A DNA stretch of 64,000 nt from Phycisphaerae bacterium (GCA_016793805.1 JAEUIZ010000039.1:107595-171594), one strand, 5' to 3'; shown: positions 35,601 through 45,253, numbered from the stretch's first letter. Program-made: numbers and translations. The notes: a model not told the origin generated them from the sequence alone.

Positions 35601-36475
35601 TCGACCTCTCGCACCTCTCCATGCGCTTCCGCCGATCGGTCGCGGTCAATGACCTGAGCGTGAACATTCCCGAGGGCACGGCGGTGGCTCTGTGGGGCGC
35701 CAACGGCGCGGGCAAGACGACGATCCTCCGCTGCATCCTGGGGCTTCTCCGTTATCGGGGCGAGATCCGCGTCGGCGGGATCGACGCGCGCCGGCACGGG
35801 ACGAAGGTCCGGCGGCTGATCGGGTACGTCCCCCAGGAACTCGGCTTCTACGACGATCTGCGCGTGGGCGAGGCGGTGCACCTCGTCGCGCGCCTCAAGG
35901 GCCTTCGCGCTGCCAACACCGGCGAGGCCCTCGAGCGAGTCGGGCTGCCCGGGGAGCAGCGCAAGCGGATTCGCGAACTCTCCGGCGGGATGAAGCAGCG
36001 GCTGGCGCTCGCGCTGGCGCTCCTGGGCGACCCGCCGATCCTGCTGCTGGACGAGGTGACGGCGAGCCTGGACGCGCACGGGCGGGAGGCGCTGATGCAA
36101 CTCCTCGGGCGACTCTCGGGGACGGGACGAACGATCTTGTTTGCTTCGCATCGCGAGGACGAGGTCATGGCCCTGGCCGATCGCGTGGCGGTCCTGGACC
36201 ACGGGCGGCTCGTCGCGACGCACGCCGCCAGCGAACTCGTGGATCGGCTCGGGCACGGGGCGACGCTGCACCTTCGCACCGCGCCGGACCGCGCGACCTC
36301 GGCCCTCGATGCGCTCCGGCGATCGGGCTTTGTCGCGACGCTCAACGGCGTGGGGATCATCGTGCCGGTGCCCAACGGCCAGAAGGGTGCGCCGTTCCGC
36401 GTGCTGGCCGAGGCTCGCATCGCCGTGGAGGACTTCGACCTCGTGCAGACCGCGCATCGGGAGGCCCAGCCATGA
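35597..36475 (+). CDS. nosF: NosF, ABC transporter ATP-binding protein
   Basis: A 292-residue ABC ATPase. Walker A is GANGAGKTTIL (about residues 35-45), Q-loop VPQELGFYDDL, signature ELSGGMKQRLALALALL, Walker B ILLLDEVTASLD and H-switch FASHREDE. The last 80 residues form an extra domain. It pairs with NosY to power NosDFY, which is needed for CuZ maturation. It overlaps nosD and nosY by 4 nt on each side. Confidence 0.94.
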   Translation: MIDLSHLSMRFRRSVAVNDLSVNIPEGTAVALWGANGAGKTTILRCILGLLRYRGEIRVGGIDARRHGTKVRRLIGYVPQELGFYDDLRVGEAVHLVARLKGLRAANTGEALERVGLPGEQRKRIRELSGGMKQRLALALALLGDPPILLLDEVTASLDAHGREALMQLLGRLSGTGRTILFASHREDEVMALADRVAVLDHGRLVATHAASELVDRLGHGATLHLRTAPDRATSALDALRRSGFVATLNGVGIIVPVPNGQKGAPFRVLAEARIAVEDFDLVQTAHREAQP

Positions 36476-37305
36476 CCTCGTTCCGCAATGTTGCCGCGCT
36501 CGCCCGTCGTGAACTTCGCGACGCGCTCGCCGCACGGTGGTTCATCCTCTACACGATCGCCTTCGCGGTGCTGGGGCTGGCGGTCTCGTATGTCTCGGCG
36601 GCGAGCGCCGGGGACGCGGGGCTGAGCGGGCTGGGTCGCACGACCGCCGGTCTGGTCAACATCGTTCTGCTCATCATCCCGCTGATGGCGCTGACGGCCG
36701 GCGCGGCGTCGGTGGCGTCGGATCGGGAGCGCGGGATGCTGGCGTACCTCCTGGCGCTGCCGGTGGCGCGATGGGAGGTGCTGCTGGCGAAGTTCGTCGG
36801 GCTCGGGCTCGCGCTGGTCGCGAGCATTTGTCTGGGGCTCGGGGCGTGCGCGGCGGTCGTGGCCGTTCAGGGTGGCGGGGCGTCGGCGGGCGCGATCGCG
36901 TGGCTCGCGGGGCTCTCGGTGTTCCTGGCGATCGCCATGCTCGCGCTGGGCCTGCTGGTGTCGACGGCGGCGAGGAAGGCGTCGGCGGCGGTGGGGGTGT
37001 GCATCTTTCTCTGGTTCTCGCTCGTGTTCCTGACGGATCTCGGGCTGCTCGCTGGCGCGATCGCGTTCCGCCTGCCGATCGAGCGGCTGTTCGCGGCGGC
37101 CCTGGGCAGTCCGCTCCAGGTGTTCAAGATGTGGACGCTCTTGGCCTCGGACGCGACGCTGGACGTGCTCGGGCCGGTGGGGGTGTACGCTTCGGAGACG
37201 TTCGGCGGGCGGTTGCACGCGCTCTTTGCGGCGTCGCTGGCGGCGTGGGTCATTGTGCCGCTCGCGTTGGCTGTCCTTACCCTCTCACGGAGGTCGGCCG
37301 TATGA
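36472..37305 (+). CDS. nosY: NosY, ABC transporter permease
   Basis: A 277-residue permease with six membrane segments. It starts MTSFRNVAALARRELRDALAARWF, the usual coupling-helix N-terminus, and has SDRERGMLAYLLALPVARWEVLLAKFVG, the ABC-2 signature. LVFLTDLGLL and PLQVFKMWTLL are typical of NosY. It forms the membrane part of NosDFY. The ATG overlaps the nosF stop and the stop overlaps nosL, so translation is coupled. Confidence 0.93.
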   Translation: MTSFRNVAALARRELRDALAARWFILYTIAFAVLGLAVSYVSAASAGDAGLSGLGRTTAGLVNIVLLIIPLMALTAGAASVASDRERGMLAYLLALPVARWEVLLAKFVGLGLALVASICLGLGACAAVVAVQGGGASAGAIAWLAGLSVFLAIAMLALGLLVSTAARKASAAVGVCIFLWFSLVFLTDLGLLAGAIAFRLPIERLFAAALGSPLQVFKMWTLLASDATLDVLGPVGVYASETFGGRLHALFAASLAAWVIVPLALAVLTLSRRSAV

Positions 37306-37787
37306 CACGCTCGCAGGCAGCGCTCGTTGCCGCACTGGCGCTCGTGATGGGGCTTGCGAGTTGCGGCGCGCCGGAGCCCGACGGCCCGCCCAGGTTGCGG
37401 CTCGGTCAGGACGAGTGCGTCGAGTGCGGGATGATTATCAGCGACGACCGATTTGCCGCTGCCCGGGAGATCGTGGAGTCCCGAGGCCGGCGCGTCGAGG
37501 TGTTTGACGACCTGGGGTGTCTCTTTGACCGGGAGCACTCGATGCCGGAGGTGCGAGCGACGCGAGCGTGGGTTGGGAATCATGCCGGCGGTGGGTGGGT
37601 GCCACTGGAGTCGGCGGTCTTGGTGGCGTCGGACGAGATGCACACGCCGATGGGCTTCGGGGTCGCGGCGTACACGTCCAGCGCGGAGGCGGTGAAGGCG
37701 GCGGAGCGGCTGAAGGGCTCGATCATCGACCAGGCGGCGGCGCGGGAGCGACGCGCGGCCCAATCGCTGAGGCGCACGGATGGATAA
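37302..37787 (+). CDS. nosL: NosL copper chaperone lipoprotein
   Basis: A 161-residue lipoprotein: signal peptide with lipobox LASC (Cys near residue 24). The copper-binding motif ECVECGMIISDDRFAAA follows, and the C-terminal half has the second family motif (AVLVASDEMHTPMGFGVAAY). NosL delivers Cu(I) to NosZ. Its last 8 nt overlap the Rrf2 gene. Confidence 0.93.
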   Translation: MTRSQAALVAALALVMGLASCGAPEPDGPPRLRLGQDECVECGMIISDDRFAAAREIVESRGRRVEVFDDLGCLFDREHSMPEVRATRAWVGNHAGGGWVPLESAVLVASDEMHTPMGFGVAAYTSSAEAVKAAERLKGSIIDQAAARERRAAQSLRRTDG

Positions 37788-38304
37788 GCCTGTGAACAGC
37801 AGCAAGGGGTCGGCCGCCGACCCCTCGCCGCACGACGCCGCCGCTCGGGCCAAGCGCCCCATGTTCTCGCAGACCGTCGAGTATGCGCTGCGAGCGACGG
37901 TGTACCTGGCCTCGATCACGCCGACGGCTGCCAGCGCGGACCGGATCTCTGCGGCCACGCAGGTTCCGCAGGGGTACCTTTCCAAGGTGATGCGAGACCT
38001 CGTGGTGGCCGGGGTGGCGCAGTCGCAGCGCGGGCCGCGGGGGGGATTCACGCTCGCCCGTCCAGCCGAGCAACTGACGATCCTGGACGTGGTGAACGCG
38101 GTGGATCCGATCCAGCGGATTCTACGGTGCCCGCTGGGGAATCCGTGCCACACGAAACTGTGCCCGCTGCACGAGCGGCTGGACCGGGCCGCGGCGGACA
38201 TCGAGCGGTCGCTGGCGGCCACGACCCTCGCGGAACTGATCACCAGTTTCGCGGTGTCACCGCCGTTCCCGACGGAGGCGGCTCGTCAACCCTGGGGCAT
38301 CTAG
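37780..38304 (+). CDS. Rrf2 family transcriptional regulator
   Basis: A 174-residue regulator. The winged-helix part (MFSQTVEYALRATVYLA, TQVPQGYLSKVMRDLVVAGV, QSQRGPRGGFTLARPAEQLTILDVVNAVD) is classical Rrf2. The effector loop has three cysteines (RCPLGNPCHTKLCPLH), matching the [Fe-S] ligands of NsrR/IscR proteins. By analogy with NsrR it should sense NO or redox state and control the nos cluster. The dyad at 30453-30478 is a candidate site. It is translated with nosL (8-nt overlap), so it is likely autoregulated. Confidence 0.88.
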   Translation: MDKPVNSSKGSAADPSPHDAAARAKRPMFSQTVEYALRATVYLASITPTAASADRISAATQVPQGYLSKVMRDLVVAGVAQSQRGPRGGFTLARPAEQLTILDVVNAVDPIQRILRCPLGNPCHTKLCPLHERLDRAAADIERSLAATTLAELITSFAVSPPFPTEAARQPWGI

Positions 38305-38357
38305 ACGCCGATATCCTCTCCGCGCCGCGCGTCGCGCGGCGAGCCCCGGAGACCCCT

Positions 38358-39341
38358 ATGCGACACGTCGCGCTTCTCGCCGCGTCCCTGTGCTACGTTG
38401 CCCATGCCAACGCCCAACTCACGCCGGATCGGCTGTACTACGGCATCCACCGGGCGATGCCGATGGCGGTGAAGGTGCCGGACAACCTTCGGGAAGCGAA
38501 GGCGGAGGTTCGGCTGTACGCGGTCAGCGGGGAGGTGCGCGGGAGCGCCCCCGTGGTTCAAGGGCCGATCGACCTCGCGGCGTTGCTGCCGGTGCTGTGG
38601 ACCCGCCAGAGCGTCACGACGGCGGACGTGCTGTACGCGCAGTTGGTGGTGGGGGAGCGGGGGATCGGGCCGGCCGTGGTGCTGCAACCGCTGGTGGAGC
38701 CGCCATACTGCGTGTACGTGGAGCAGGAGACGAACGAGCCGAAGTACCGGGAGGGCCGTGGGTTCTACACGGGGATTCGGGCGTACGTGGATCGGTTCGT
38801 GTCGCTGAAGACCTCGATGGGCGAGATCGTGTTTGCGATGCGACCGGACCACGCGCCGAACACGGTCTGGAACTTCATGGAACTGGCGCGGGGCGGGTTC
38901 TACACGGGGGTGGTGTTTCACCGGGTCAAGGCGCTCCACCCCAACGGCTCGCCGTTCGTGATCCAGGCGGGCGATCCGTCGCAGATGCGGGACACGACGA
39001 CGCCGGCGGATGGTGGCCCGGGGTACTTCATCAACCTTGAGCCGAGCAAACTCCCGCACGATTTTGGGGTGATTTCGATGGCGCGGAACCGCATGCCGAA
39101 CTCCGCGGGATCGCAGTTCTTTGTGTGCCTGAGCCGCGATGGGACGAGTTTCCTCGACGGGCAGTACACGAGTTTCGGGCAGGCGGTGGCCGGGGCGGAC
39201 GTGATCCAGAAGATCGCCGCGGTCGAGGTCGTTGCTGAGACTGATCGGCCCAGGGACCCGCCGGTGATACTCTCGGCAAGTCTGGTGGATGCGCCCCCGT
39301 TCCCCGAGCGACCAAAGCCGGTGCTGGCGCCCTCCCGGTAG
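38358..39341 (+). CDS. Secreted cyclophilin-type peptidyl-prolyl isomerase
   Basis: A 327-residue protein with a signal peptide (MRHVALLAASLCYVAHANAQ). The first 130 residues are an unassigned beta-rich domain. Residues 140-310 are a cyclophilin domain: VSLKTSMGEIVFAMRPDHAPNTVWNFMELA, GFYTGVVFHRV, VIQAGDP, GVISMARNRMPNSAGSQFFV and FLDGQYTSFGQAV. Active-site Arg (FHR) and the Gln of SQFF are present. It should help fold exported proteins in the periplasm. It lies just after the nos cluster but is probably not part of it. Confidence 0.9.
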   Translation: MRHVALLAASLCYVAHANAQLTPDRLYYGIHRAMPMAVKVPDNLREAKAEVRLYAVSGEVRGSAPVVQGPIDLAALLPVLWTRQSVTTADVLYAQLVVGERGIGPAVVLQPLVEPPYCVYVEQETNEPKYREGRGFYTGIRAYVDRFVSLKTSMGEIVFAMRPDHAPNTVWNFMELARGGFYTGVVFHRVKALHPNGSPFVIQAGDPSQMRDTTTPADGGPGYFINLEPSKLPHDFGVISMARNRMPNSAGSQFFVCLSRDGTSFLDGQYTSFGQAVAGADVIQKIAAVEVVAETDRPRDPPVILSASLVDAPPFPERPKPVLAPSR

Positions 39342-39347
39342 GTCGAT

Positions 39348-40340
39348 TCAGAACGAGTATGTCAGTTTGATCGCGATGAAGGCAGACGGGTCCGCATCGA
39401 CTTCCGCGACCTTGTTGCCCCCGCTGTCCTCGAAGCGGTACTCCTGAAAGACGAGCAGGCCGGCCTCGGCCTCGACCCGCATACGCTCGCTGGGCGTGAA
39501 CGTGACCAGCGCGGCGATGGGAACCCGCCGATCCCGTCCAACTCCGCCCGGCAGCGGGCCGTCGTCGTCGAGCCGGAACGCGTTTCGCTCGTACCATGCC
39601 ATCGCCCCGACCCGCCACGTCTCGCTGGGGTGGTAGAACACGCCGAGCCCGAGCCGGCGCTCGTTCGAGAGCCGCCAGCCCTCCGCGAACTGCCAGTTGA
39701 CGGTGAGCACCGGGATGGGCAGCGGGTCGTCCTCGAGTTGCGTGGTGATCCCGATCCCGGCACCGACTTGGAGCGTGGGGCTGAGGGCGTAGCCCACGCC
39801 GCCCAAGACGCCGAAGGTGAGCGAGTCGTCCCAGTCGGCCCCGTCCTCGGCCGACGATGCGATCTGCGCCCCGACGTACCACCGCAGGCGTTCGTCCTCC
39901 TGCGTGGCGAAACGGACCGAGAGCGACTCGCGATGGATGTCGCCCCAGGGCTCGCCCGGGGTCGGCAGCAGCCCGGCCGTGGCGTGGAAGTCGTAACTGA
40001 GGAACTCGTACTCGGGGTTTACGTCGAGTTGGGAGCGATGCCCGATGGGGATGCCGACCGACAGCCCCGCCGACACGCGCGAGTATCCGACATCGCCGCT
40101 GGTCCCGTCGAGGTCGGCTGCGGTGCTCGTCATCCCGCGCAGGTACACCGACCACTCGACCTCGCGCGGCGGGGGCATCCGGCGTTCCCGGCCCGCGGAT
40201 TCTCCCGCTCGCGCGCCATCACCCGGCGCCGCCGCCGTGCCGCCTGAGCCGGTCGGCGGTCCGCCGGGCGACCCCTGTTGCCCCAGCGCTGCGCAGGCTA
40301 CGCCAGCGACCACTGCCACCATCACCGCGATCGTCTTCAC
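39348..40340 (-). CDS. Outer-membrane beta-barrel-like protein (DUF6268-like)
   Basis: A 330-residue exported protein: signal peptide MKTIAVMVAVVAGVACAALGQ, a Gly/Pro/Ala linker (22-55), then alternating amphipathic strands (VSAGLSVGIPIG, LGGVGYALSPTLQVGAGIGI, RVEAEAGLLVFQEYRF) and a final Phe after KLTYS. This pattern is that of a beta-barrel with a C-terminal recognition signal. It resembles the DUF6268 group in planctomycetes. No pore specificity can be inferred. It is convergent with the cyclophilin gene, 6 nt apart. Confidence 0.75.
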   Translation of the reverse strand: MKTIAVMVAVVAGVACAALGQQGSPGGPPTGSGGTAAAPGDGARAGESAGRERRMPPPREVEWSVYLRGMTSTAADLDGTSGDVGYSRVSAGLSVGIPIGHRSQLDVNPEYEFLSYDFHATAGLLPTPGEPWGDIHRESLSVRFATQEDERLRWYVGAQIASSAEDGADWDDSLTFGVLGGVGYALSPTLQVGAGIGITTQLEDDPLPIPVLTVNWQFAEGWRLSNERRLGLGVFYHPSETWRVGAMAWYERNAFRLDDDGPLPGGVGRDRRVPIAALVTFTPSERMRVEAEAGLLVFQEYRFEDSGGNKVAEVDADPSAFIAIKLTYSF

Positions 40341-40397
40341 GAGGCCTCCGAGTTCGCCGCGCGATCGTGCCGGCGCGGCCCGCGATGGTACCCGTCG

Positions 40398-41846
40398 CTA
40401 CCTCTCGCTCGCAAGGTCGATCGACGCGGGGTTCCCGAAGGCCTCGACGAACAGGGCCAGTCGGTCGTTGGGAGTGGATGGCCCGTTCGCGTCCCCGAGC
40501 GTTTGGAGGTATTGTCCCAGCGCGAGCGGATCGCGTCGATACAGCACGCGGAACAGCGCCGCGCTCTGGGCGTACATTGATTCGGCTTCCGCGGCGCTCC
40601 ACGCCAGCGCGCCCCGGGCCGAGACCAGCGCCTCGATGGGCGCGAGCCGACCCGACGCCGCCAGGTCGCGCACGGTCCGCCGACGGCTCTCGAGCCCCGC
40701 CGAGCGGTCCGGTCCGCCCGCCCCGCCGCCCGCGGCCCCGCCCTCGAAACTCGTCGCCAGGCCCTCGGTGAGCCAGAAGGGATACTCGCGGCCCGGGCGC
40801 TGGACGCCGGTGTTGTAGGCGAGGAGGTGCACCGCCTCGTGGACGAGTTTCGCCGAGGCCGAGGCCCGCGCTGCCGCGTCGACTCGTGCGGTGGCCCGCT
40901 TGATCTCCGCCTCCGCGTCGTCGGCGGACTTCCGGAGTCGCGTCGCGCCGGCGGCGTCGCCCCGACGATCCGCCTCGTGGGCGTCCGAGCGCCACTTGGC
41001 GACTCGCCCGAGCAGCGCCTCGGCCTGGGCCCGGGCCTGCTCGATTGTCGGGTCTCGCGCGTCGTTGTACGACACGACGCGATTCGCCCGGCTCGCGTAG
41101 TACCCCGCCACCCACTCCGCCGTCACGCCGTCCTCTTCGCGCGCGAAGCGACGGTACGACTCGGGATCGTCGAAGAGCACGCAGAGCAGTTTGCGCTGGT
41201 GCGGCCGCGCGTGCACGTTCATCTTCTTCATCACGCGAAAGAAGTCGCTGCGTGCGCGCTCGAGTTGCGCGGCACGTTCCTCGACCCAGCGGGCCGGGGC
41301 GTCGGAGAGGACCACGAAGCCCGGCGTCTCATGGCGACGGAACTCCGGCCCCAGCCGCCGCAGGAGTTGCGAGACCTGCTCCGCGTCTGCCTTGATCGAG
41401 AACCCGGGACGGCGATAGAGGCTCCACAGGTCCGCCGCGGCCTGCGCGCGGTGCTCGGGCGACTCCCAGGCTCGCCGGAGGAGCGCTTCCGCGTCGATGA
41501 ACTGGCGCTCGGCGATCAAGGCGCGAGCCCGGCCTATGTCCTCGCGGGCCAGCGTTCCGGCCGCGATCGGGCTTGCGTCGGTGCTGCGCTCCTGATGGTT
41601 CGCGGGCGGTGGGGTGGCGCGATCCGAGTCCGCGACGGGACTCGACGGGTCGGCCTTGGCTGCACCTGACGCCTCGACTGCGAGTGCTGCGGATGCTGGG
41701 ATATCTCGCACGTCGGCGGGAGGAGGTGGCGCGCGGTGGCGCGGGGCCTGGGCGCCGCTGGCGACGGAGGGCGCCGGCCCAGCCGCGCGCCAGGCGACCA
41801 GCGCGACAACCGCCCCCGCCCCGATGAGCGCGATCCGTCCCCCCAT
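40398..41846 (-). CDS. Secreted DUF1570-like protein with a HExxH motif
   Basis: A 482-residue protein with one N-terminal hydrophobic segment (IALIGAGAVVALVAWRAAG) and a proline-rich linker. The middle resembles DUF1570 peptidase-like domains: HETPGFVVLSDAP, HQRKLLCVLFDDPESYRRFAREED, AGYYASRANRVVSYND. Then KLVHEAVHLLAYNTGV has HEAVH, a gluzincin-type zinc site, with PFWLTEGLATSFE as the third-ligand region. TEGLATSFE matches the family's downstream Glu. Its substrate is unknown. It starts 123 nt from tRNA-Ala on the other strand. Confidence 0.78.
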   Translation of the reverse strand: MGGRIALIGAGAVVALVAWRAAGPAPSVASGAQAPRHRAPPPPADVRDIPASAALAVEASGAAKADPSSPVADSDRATPPPANHQERSTDASPIAAGTLAREDIGRARALIAERQFIDAEALLRRAWESPEHRAQAAADLWSLYRRPGFSIKADAEQVSQLLRRLGPEFRRHETPGFVVLSDAPARWVEERAAQLERARSDFFRVMKKMNVHARPHQRKLLCVLFDDPESYRRFAREEDGVTAEWVAGYYASRANRVVSYNDARDPTIEQARAQAEALLGRVAKWRSDAHEADRRGDAAGATRLRKSADDAEAEIKRATARVDAAARASASAKLVHEAVHLLAYNTGVQRPGREYPFWLTEGLATSFEGGAAGGGAGGPDRSAGLESRRRTVRDLAASGRLAPIEALVSARGALAWSAAEAESMYAQSAALFRVLYRRDPLALGQYLQTLGDANGPSTPNDRLALFVEAFGNPASIDLASER

Positions 41847-41969
41847 GCGGGAGAGGATCGGGTCGTGCGGAGTGGCTCATCGCGCGGCGTGCGTGCGACG
41901 ACGGGCGAGCGCCGTCATTCGTCGCGCGAGACCCGACAGCCCCTCCCGCCGCGCGTATTATCGCCCGCA

Positions 41970-42042
41970 GGGGCGGTAGCTCAGTTGGTAGAGCGCCAGC
42001 TTTGCAAGCTGGATGTCGCCGGTTCGAGTCCGGTCCGCTCCA
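41970..42042 (+). tRNA. tRNA-Ala (anticodon TGC)
   Basis: 73 nt. Acceptor GGGGCGG (41970-41976) pairs with CCGCTCC (42035-42041), with one G-T pair. D-arm GCTCAGTTGGTAGAGC, anticodon stem CCAGC/GCTGG with anticodon TGC, and a T-arm with GGTTCGAGTCC. CCA is not encoded. It holds three AGCT tetramers, otherwise very rare in this part of the window. Confidence 0.95.
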
Positions 42043-42056
42043 TTCCCCGGGCTGGT

Positions 42057-45000
42057 TCAGGGCGCTCGGCGCCGGAGGTCCCGGCTCCCGAAGAGGGAGT
42101 ACATCGCGGGCAGCACGAACAGCGTCAGGAGGTTGTCGCTGATGATGCCGGCGATCACCACGGTCGCGAGCGGGCGTTGCACTTCGGCGCCCACGCCGGT
42201 GTTGAGGGCCATCGGGACGAACCCGAGGGCCGCGACCAGCGCGGTCATCAGGATCGGTCGCAGCCGGATGAGGCGCGTCTGCTCGATCGCCTCGTGGATT
42301 GGTACGCCCGCGGCGATCCGCTGGCGGATCGTGGAGACGAGCACGAGCCCCGAGAGCATCGAGACGCCCGAGACCGCGATGAACCCGATCGCGGCAGAGA
42401 TCGTGAAATCCAGGCCCCGTGCGAGGAGCGCGACGACGCCGCCGAGCGCGGCGAAGGGCACGCCGGTGAGCACGATGAGCGAGTCGCGCACGCTCCCGAT
42501 GCTCAGGTAGAGGAGCACGCCGATGGAGGCGAGGACGATCGGCACGATGAGCCGGAGCCGCTGCGTGGCCCGCTCGTAGTGCTCGAACTGTCCCCCGAAC
42601 GCGATGTAGTAGCCCGCGGGCATCGGCACGTCCTCGGCGATCCGTCGCCGGGCCTCGGTCACGAACGATCCGAGGTCTCGCCCGCGCACGTTCGTCTGCA
42701 CCACGACGCGGCGCTTGCCCCACTCGCGGTTGACGACCGTGGGGCCCTCGGTCGTGGCGACGCGCGCCAGGCGTGCGAGCGGGAGGCGTTCGCCCGTGAG
42801 CGTGGGGACGATGATGCCGCCGACCGCGTCGGGGTCCGCGCGGTAGCGGTCGGGGAGTTCGATCGTCAGGTCGAAGCGTCGCTGGCCCTCGCGCACCTGC
42901 CCGACCTTGATCTCGCCGAGGGCCTCGACGATCTCGAGGACGTGCCTGGCGGGGATTCCGTGCCGGGCGATCGCGTGCTGGTCCACGCGGACCTCGAGCA
43001 CGGGCGCGCCGGTGAGTTGCTCGACGGACACGTCCTCGGCCCCGGGGATCGACTCGATGATCGAGCGGACCTGTGCCGCGAGCGTCGCGAGTTGCGTCAG
43101 GTCGTCGCCAAAGACCTGCACGCCCACGTCCGCGCGCACGCCCGCGACCATCTCGTTCATGCGCATCTCGATGGGCTGCGTCATCACGGCCTTGATGCCC
43201 GGGAGCGTGCCGAGCGCTTCGGAGACCTGCCGGGAGAGGTCGGCCTGGGAGGCAGCCCGCGTCCATCCGGCGCGCGGCCGGAGGGTGATGAACATGTCGT
43301 TCTGCTCGATCCCCATGGGGTCGGTGGCGACGGCAGCGGTGCCGAGGCGGGTCCAGATGCGGTCGATCTCGTCGGGGAAGCGTTCGAGGAGGTGCTGCTC
43401 GATGCGCGTGTTGTAGTCCACGGACTGGTCGATGGAGACGCCGGCGAGGCGCACGATGCTCGCGGCGAGGGCTTCCTCGTACAGCCGCGGGATGAAGGCG
43501 GTGCCCAGCCGGGTCGAGAGCATGGCCCCGCCCGCGACGACGAGCACCGCGAGCGTGACGACGGCCCAGCGGGCCCGCAGCGCCGCGCCGACCATCGGCC
43601 GATAGACCCACTGCACCGCGCGCACGATCCAGTTCTCGCGCTCGCGCACGCCCCGACCGATCAGGAGGCTGCACAGCACCGGCGTGAGCGTGAGCGAGAA
43701 GAGGAGCGAACTCGCCAGCGCGAAGATCACCGTCAGCGCCATCGGTCGGAAGAGTTTGCCCTCGACGCCTTCGAGCATCAGGATCGGCACGAACACGATC
43801 ATGATGATCAGTTCCCCGAACATCGTCGGGCGGCGCACCTCGACCGCGGCCTCTCGCACGATCTCGCGCACCCGCTCCCTCGGCAGGGCTCCCCCCGCGC
43901 CGCCCGCACGCTCGTGCCCGATGCGACGCACCGCGTTCTCGACGATGATCACCGAACTGTCGACAACGAGGCCGAAGTCGATGGCGCCGAGGCTGAGCAG
44001 GCTCCCCGCGATCCCGGCCTGAACCATCATGCTGAAGGAGAAGAGCATCGCCAGGGGGATCGCGAGGGCCACGATGAGTCCCGCGCGGATGTTGCCCAGG
44101 AAGGCGAAGAGTACCGCGACCACGAAGAGCGCGCCCAGCAGGAGATTCTCGGTCACCGTGTGGATCACGTGGTCCACGAGGTACGTCCGGCGGTACACGA
44201 CCTCGACGTCGACGTTCTCCGGCAGCGACGCCCGCACCTCGCGCAGGCGCGCGTCGAGGCGGCGCGTCACGTCGTGGCTGTTCTCGCCCATGAGCATGAA
44301 GCCCAGGCCCAGCACCGCCTCGCCCTTGCCCATTGCCGTGACGGCCCCGCGGCGGATCGCGTGCCCCTCGCGCACCTCGGCCACGTCGCGCACGCGCACG
44401 GGCGTCCCGCTCTCGGCCTTGATCGCCGACCCTGCGATCTGCTCGATGGTTGTCGTGAGCGCCACGCCCCGCACGAGGAGCGACTCGCCGCCTCGAGTGA
44501 CCTGACCGCCGCCCACGCTCGCGTTGTTCTGCGCCAGCGCCGAGACGACCTCGTCCAGCGTCAGGCCATACGGGATAAGCCGCGACGGCTCGACGATGAC
44601 CTCGTATTGCTTGACGAGCCCGCCCCAGGTGTTGACCTCCGCGACCCCGGGCACCTGCCGGAGTTGGGGCGCGATGATCCAGTCCTGTACCGTGGTCAGT
44701 TCGGTGAGCGTCGCGGGCTTGTCGCCCTTGCCGACGACCAGGTAATGGAAGACCTCGCCCAGACCCGTGGCGACGGGGCCCATCTCGGGCCGATCGATCC
44801 CGGCGGGCAGTTCGACCGTCGCGAGGCGCTCGCCGATCATCTGCCGCGCGAAGTAGATTCCGGTTCCGTCCGCGAATGTCGCGGTCACCTGCGAGAGCCC
44901 GAACTTCGACACCGATCGCACGCCGGTGAGCCCGGGCAGGCCCGAGATCGCCACCTCGACCGGCTGGGTGATCTGGCTCTCGATCTCCTCGGGCGAGAGC

Positions 45001-45164
45001 GCCGCGGCCACGGTGTTCACCTGCACCTGGACCGGGGTCGTGTCGGGGAAGGCGTCGATCGGCAATCGCGACAGCGACCGAGCGCCCCACACCACGAACG
45101 CCAGCGTCCCCAGGATCACCACGAGACGATGACGCAGCGACCAGTCGATGATCCAGTTCAGCAT
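42057..45164 (-). CDS. CusA/CzcA-family heavy-metal efflux RND pump
   Basis: A 1035-residue RND transporter. It starts MLNWIIDWSLRHRLVVIL (ATG 45164). The HME signatures are PIDAFPDTTPVQVQV, GLGEVFHYLV and the periplasmic YFARQMIGERL. The internal membrane segment has GAIDFGLVVDSSVIIVEN, where the Asp of DFG and the Glu of VEN fit proton relay. Four-fold membrane repeats (about 12 helices) and duplicated periplasmic loops are as expected. It exports Cu, Ag, Co, Zn or Cd across both membranes with the adaptor and a TolC-like channel. It lies 90 nt after the adaptor gene. Confidence 0.93.
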   Translation of the reverse strand: MLNWIIDWSLRHRLVVILGTLAFVVWGARSLSRLPIDAFPDTTPVQVQVNTVAAALSPEEIESQITQPVEVAISGLPGLTGVRSVSKFGLSQVTATFADGTGIYFARQMIGERLATVELPAGIDRPEMGPVATGLGEVFHYLVVGKGDKPATLTELTTVQDWIIAPQLRQVPGVAEVNTWGGLVKQYEVIVEPSRLIPYGLTLDEVVSALAQNNASVGGGQVTRGGESLLVRGVALTTTIEQIAGSAIKAESGTPVRVRDVAEVREGHAIRRGAVTAMGKGEAVLGLGFMLMGENSHDVTRRLDARLREVRASLPENVDVEVVYRRTYLVDHVIHTVTENLLLGALFVVAVLFAFLGNIRAGLIVALAIPLAMLFSFSMMVQAGIAGSLLSLGAIDFGLVVDSSVIIVENAVRRIGHERAGGAGGALPRERVREIVREAAVEVRRPTMFGELIIMIVFVPILMLEGVEGKLFRPMALTVIFALASSLLFSLTLTPVLCSLLIGRGVRERENWIVRAVQWVYRPMVGAALRARWAVVTLAVLVVAGGAMLSTRLGTAFIPRLYEEALAASIVRLAGVSIDQSVDYNTRIEQHLLERFPDEIDRIWTRLGTAAVATDPMGIEQNDMFITLRPRAGWTRAASQADLSRQVSEALGTLPGIKAVMTQPIEMRMNEMVAGVRADVGVQVFGDDLTQLATLAAQVRSIIESIPGAEDVSVEQLTGAPVLEVRVDQHAIARHGIPARHVLEIVEALGEIKVGQVREGQRRFDLTIELPDRYRADPDAVGGIIVPTLTGERLPLARLARVATTEGPTVVNREWGKRRVVVQTNVRGRDLGSFVTEARRRIAEDVPMPAGYYIAFGGQFEHYERATQRLRLIVPIVLASIGVLLYLSIGSVRDSLIVLTGVPFAALGGVVALLARGLDFTISAAIGFIAVSGVSMLSGLVLVSTIRQRIAAGVPIHEAIEQTRLIRLRPILMTALVAALGFVPMALNTGVGAEVQRPLATVVIAGIISDNLLTLFVLPAMYSLFGSRDLRRRAP

Positions 45165-45253
45165 CCGGTACTCCGCGGCATCGTGGGGCTCTGCAGGCTT
45201 GGGTGAGGGCGGATGAACGGGGTCGGGTCGGGTCAGGACGACGCGCCGGGCGC

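Noticed and set aside
41736..45206. An 1156-codon plus-strand frame antisense to the RND pump
   Set aside because: It is rich in His, Arg and Asp without domain sense and lies opposite a gene with unmistakable RND motifs.
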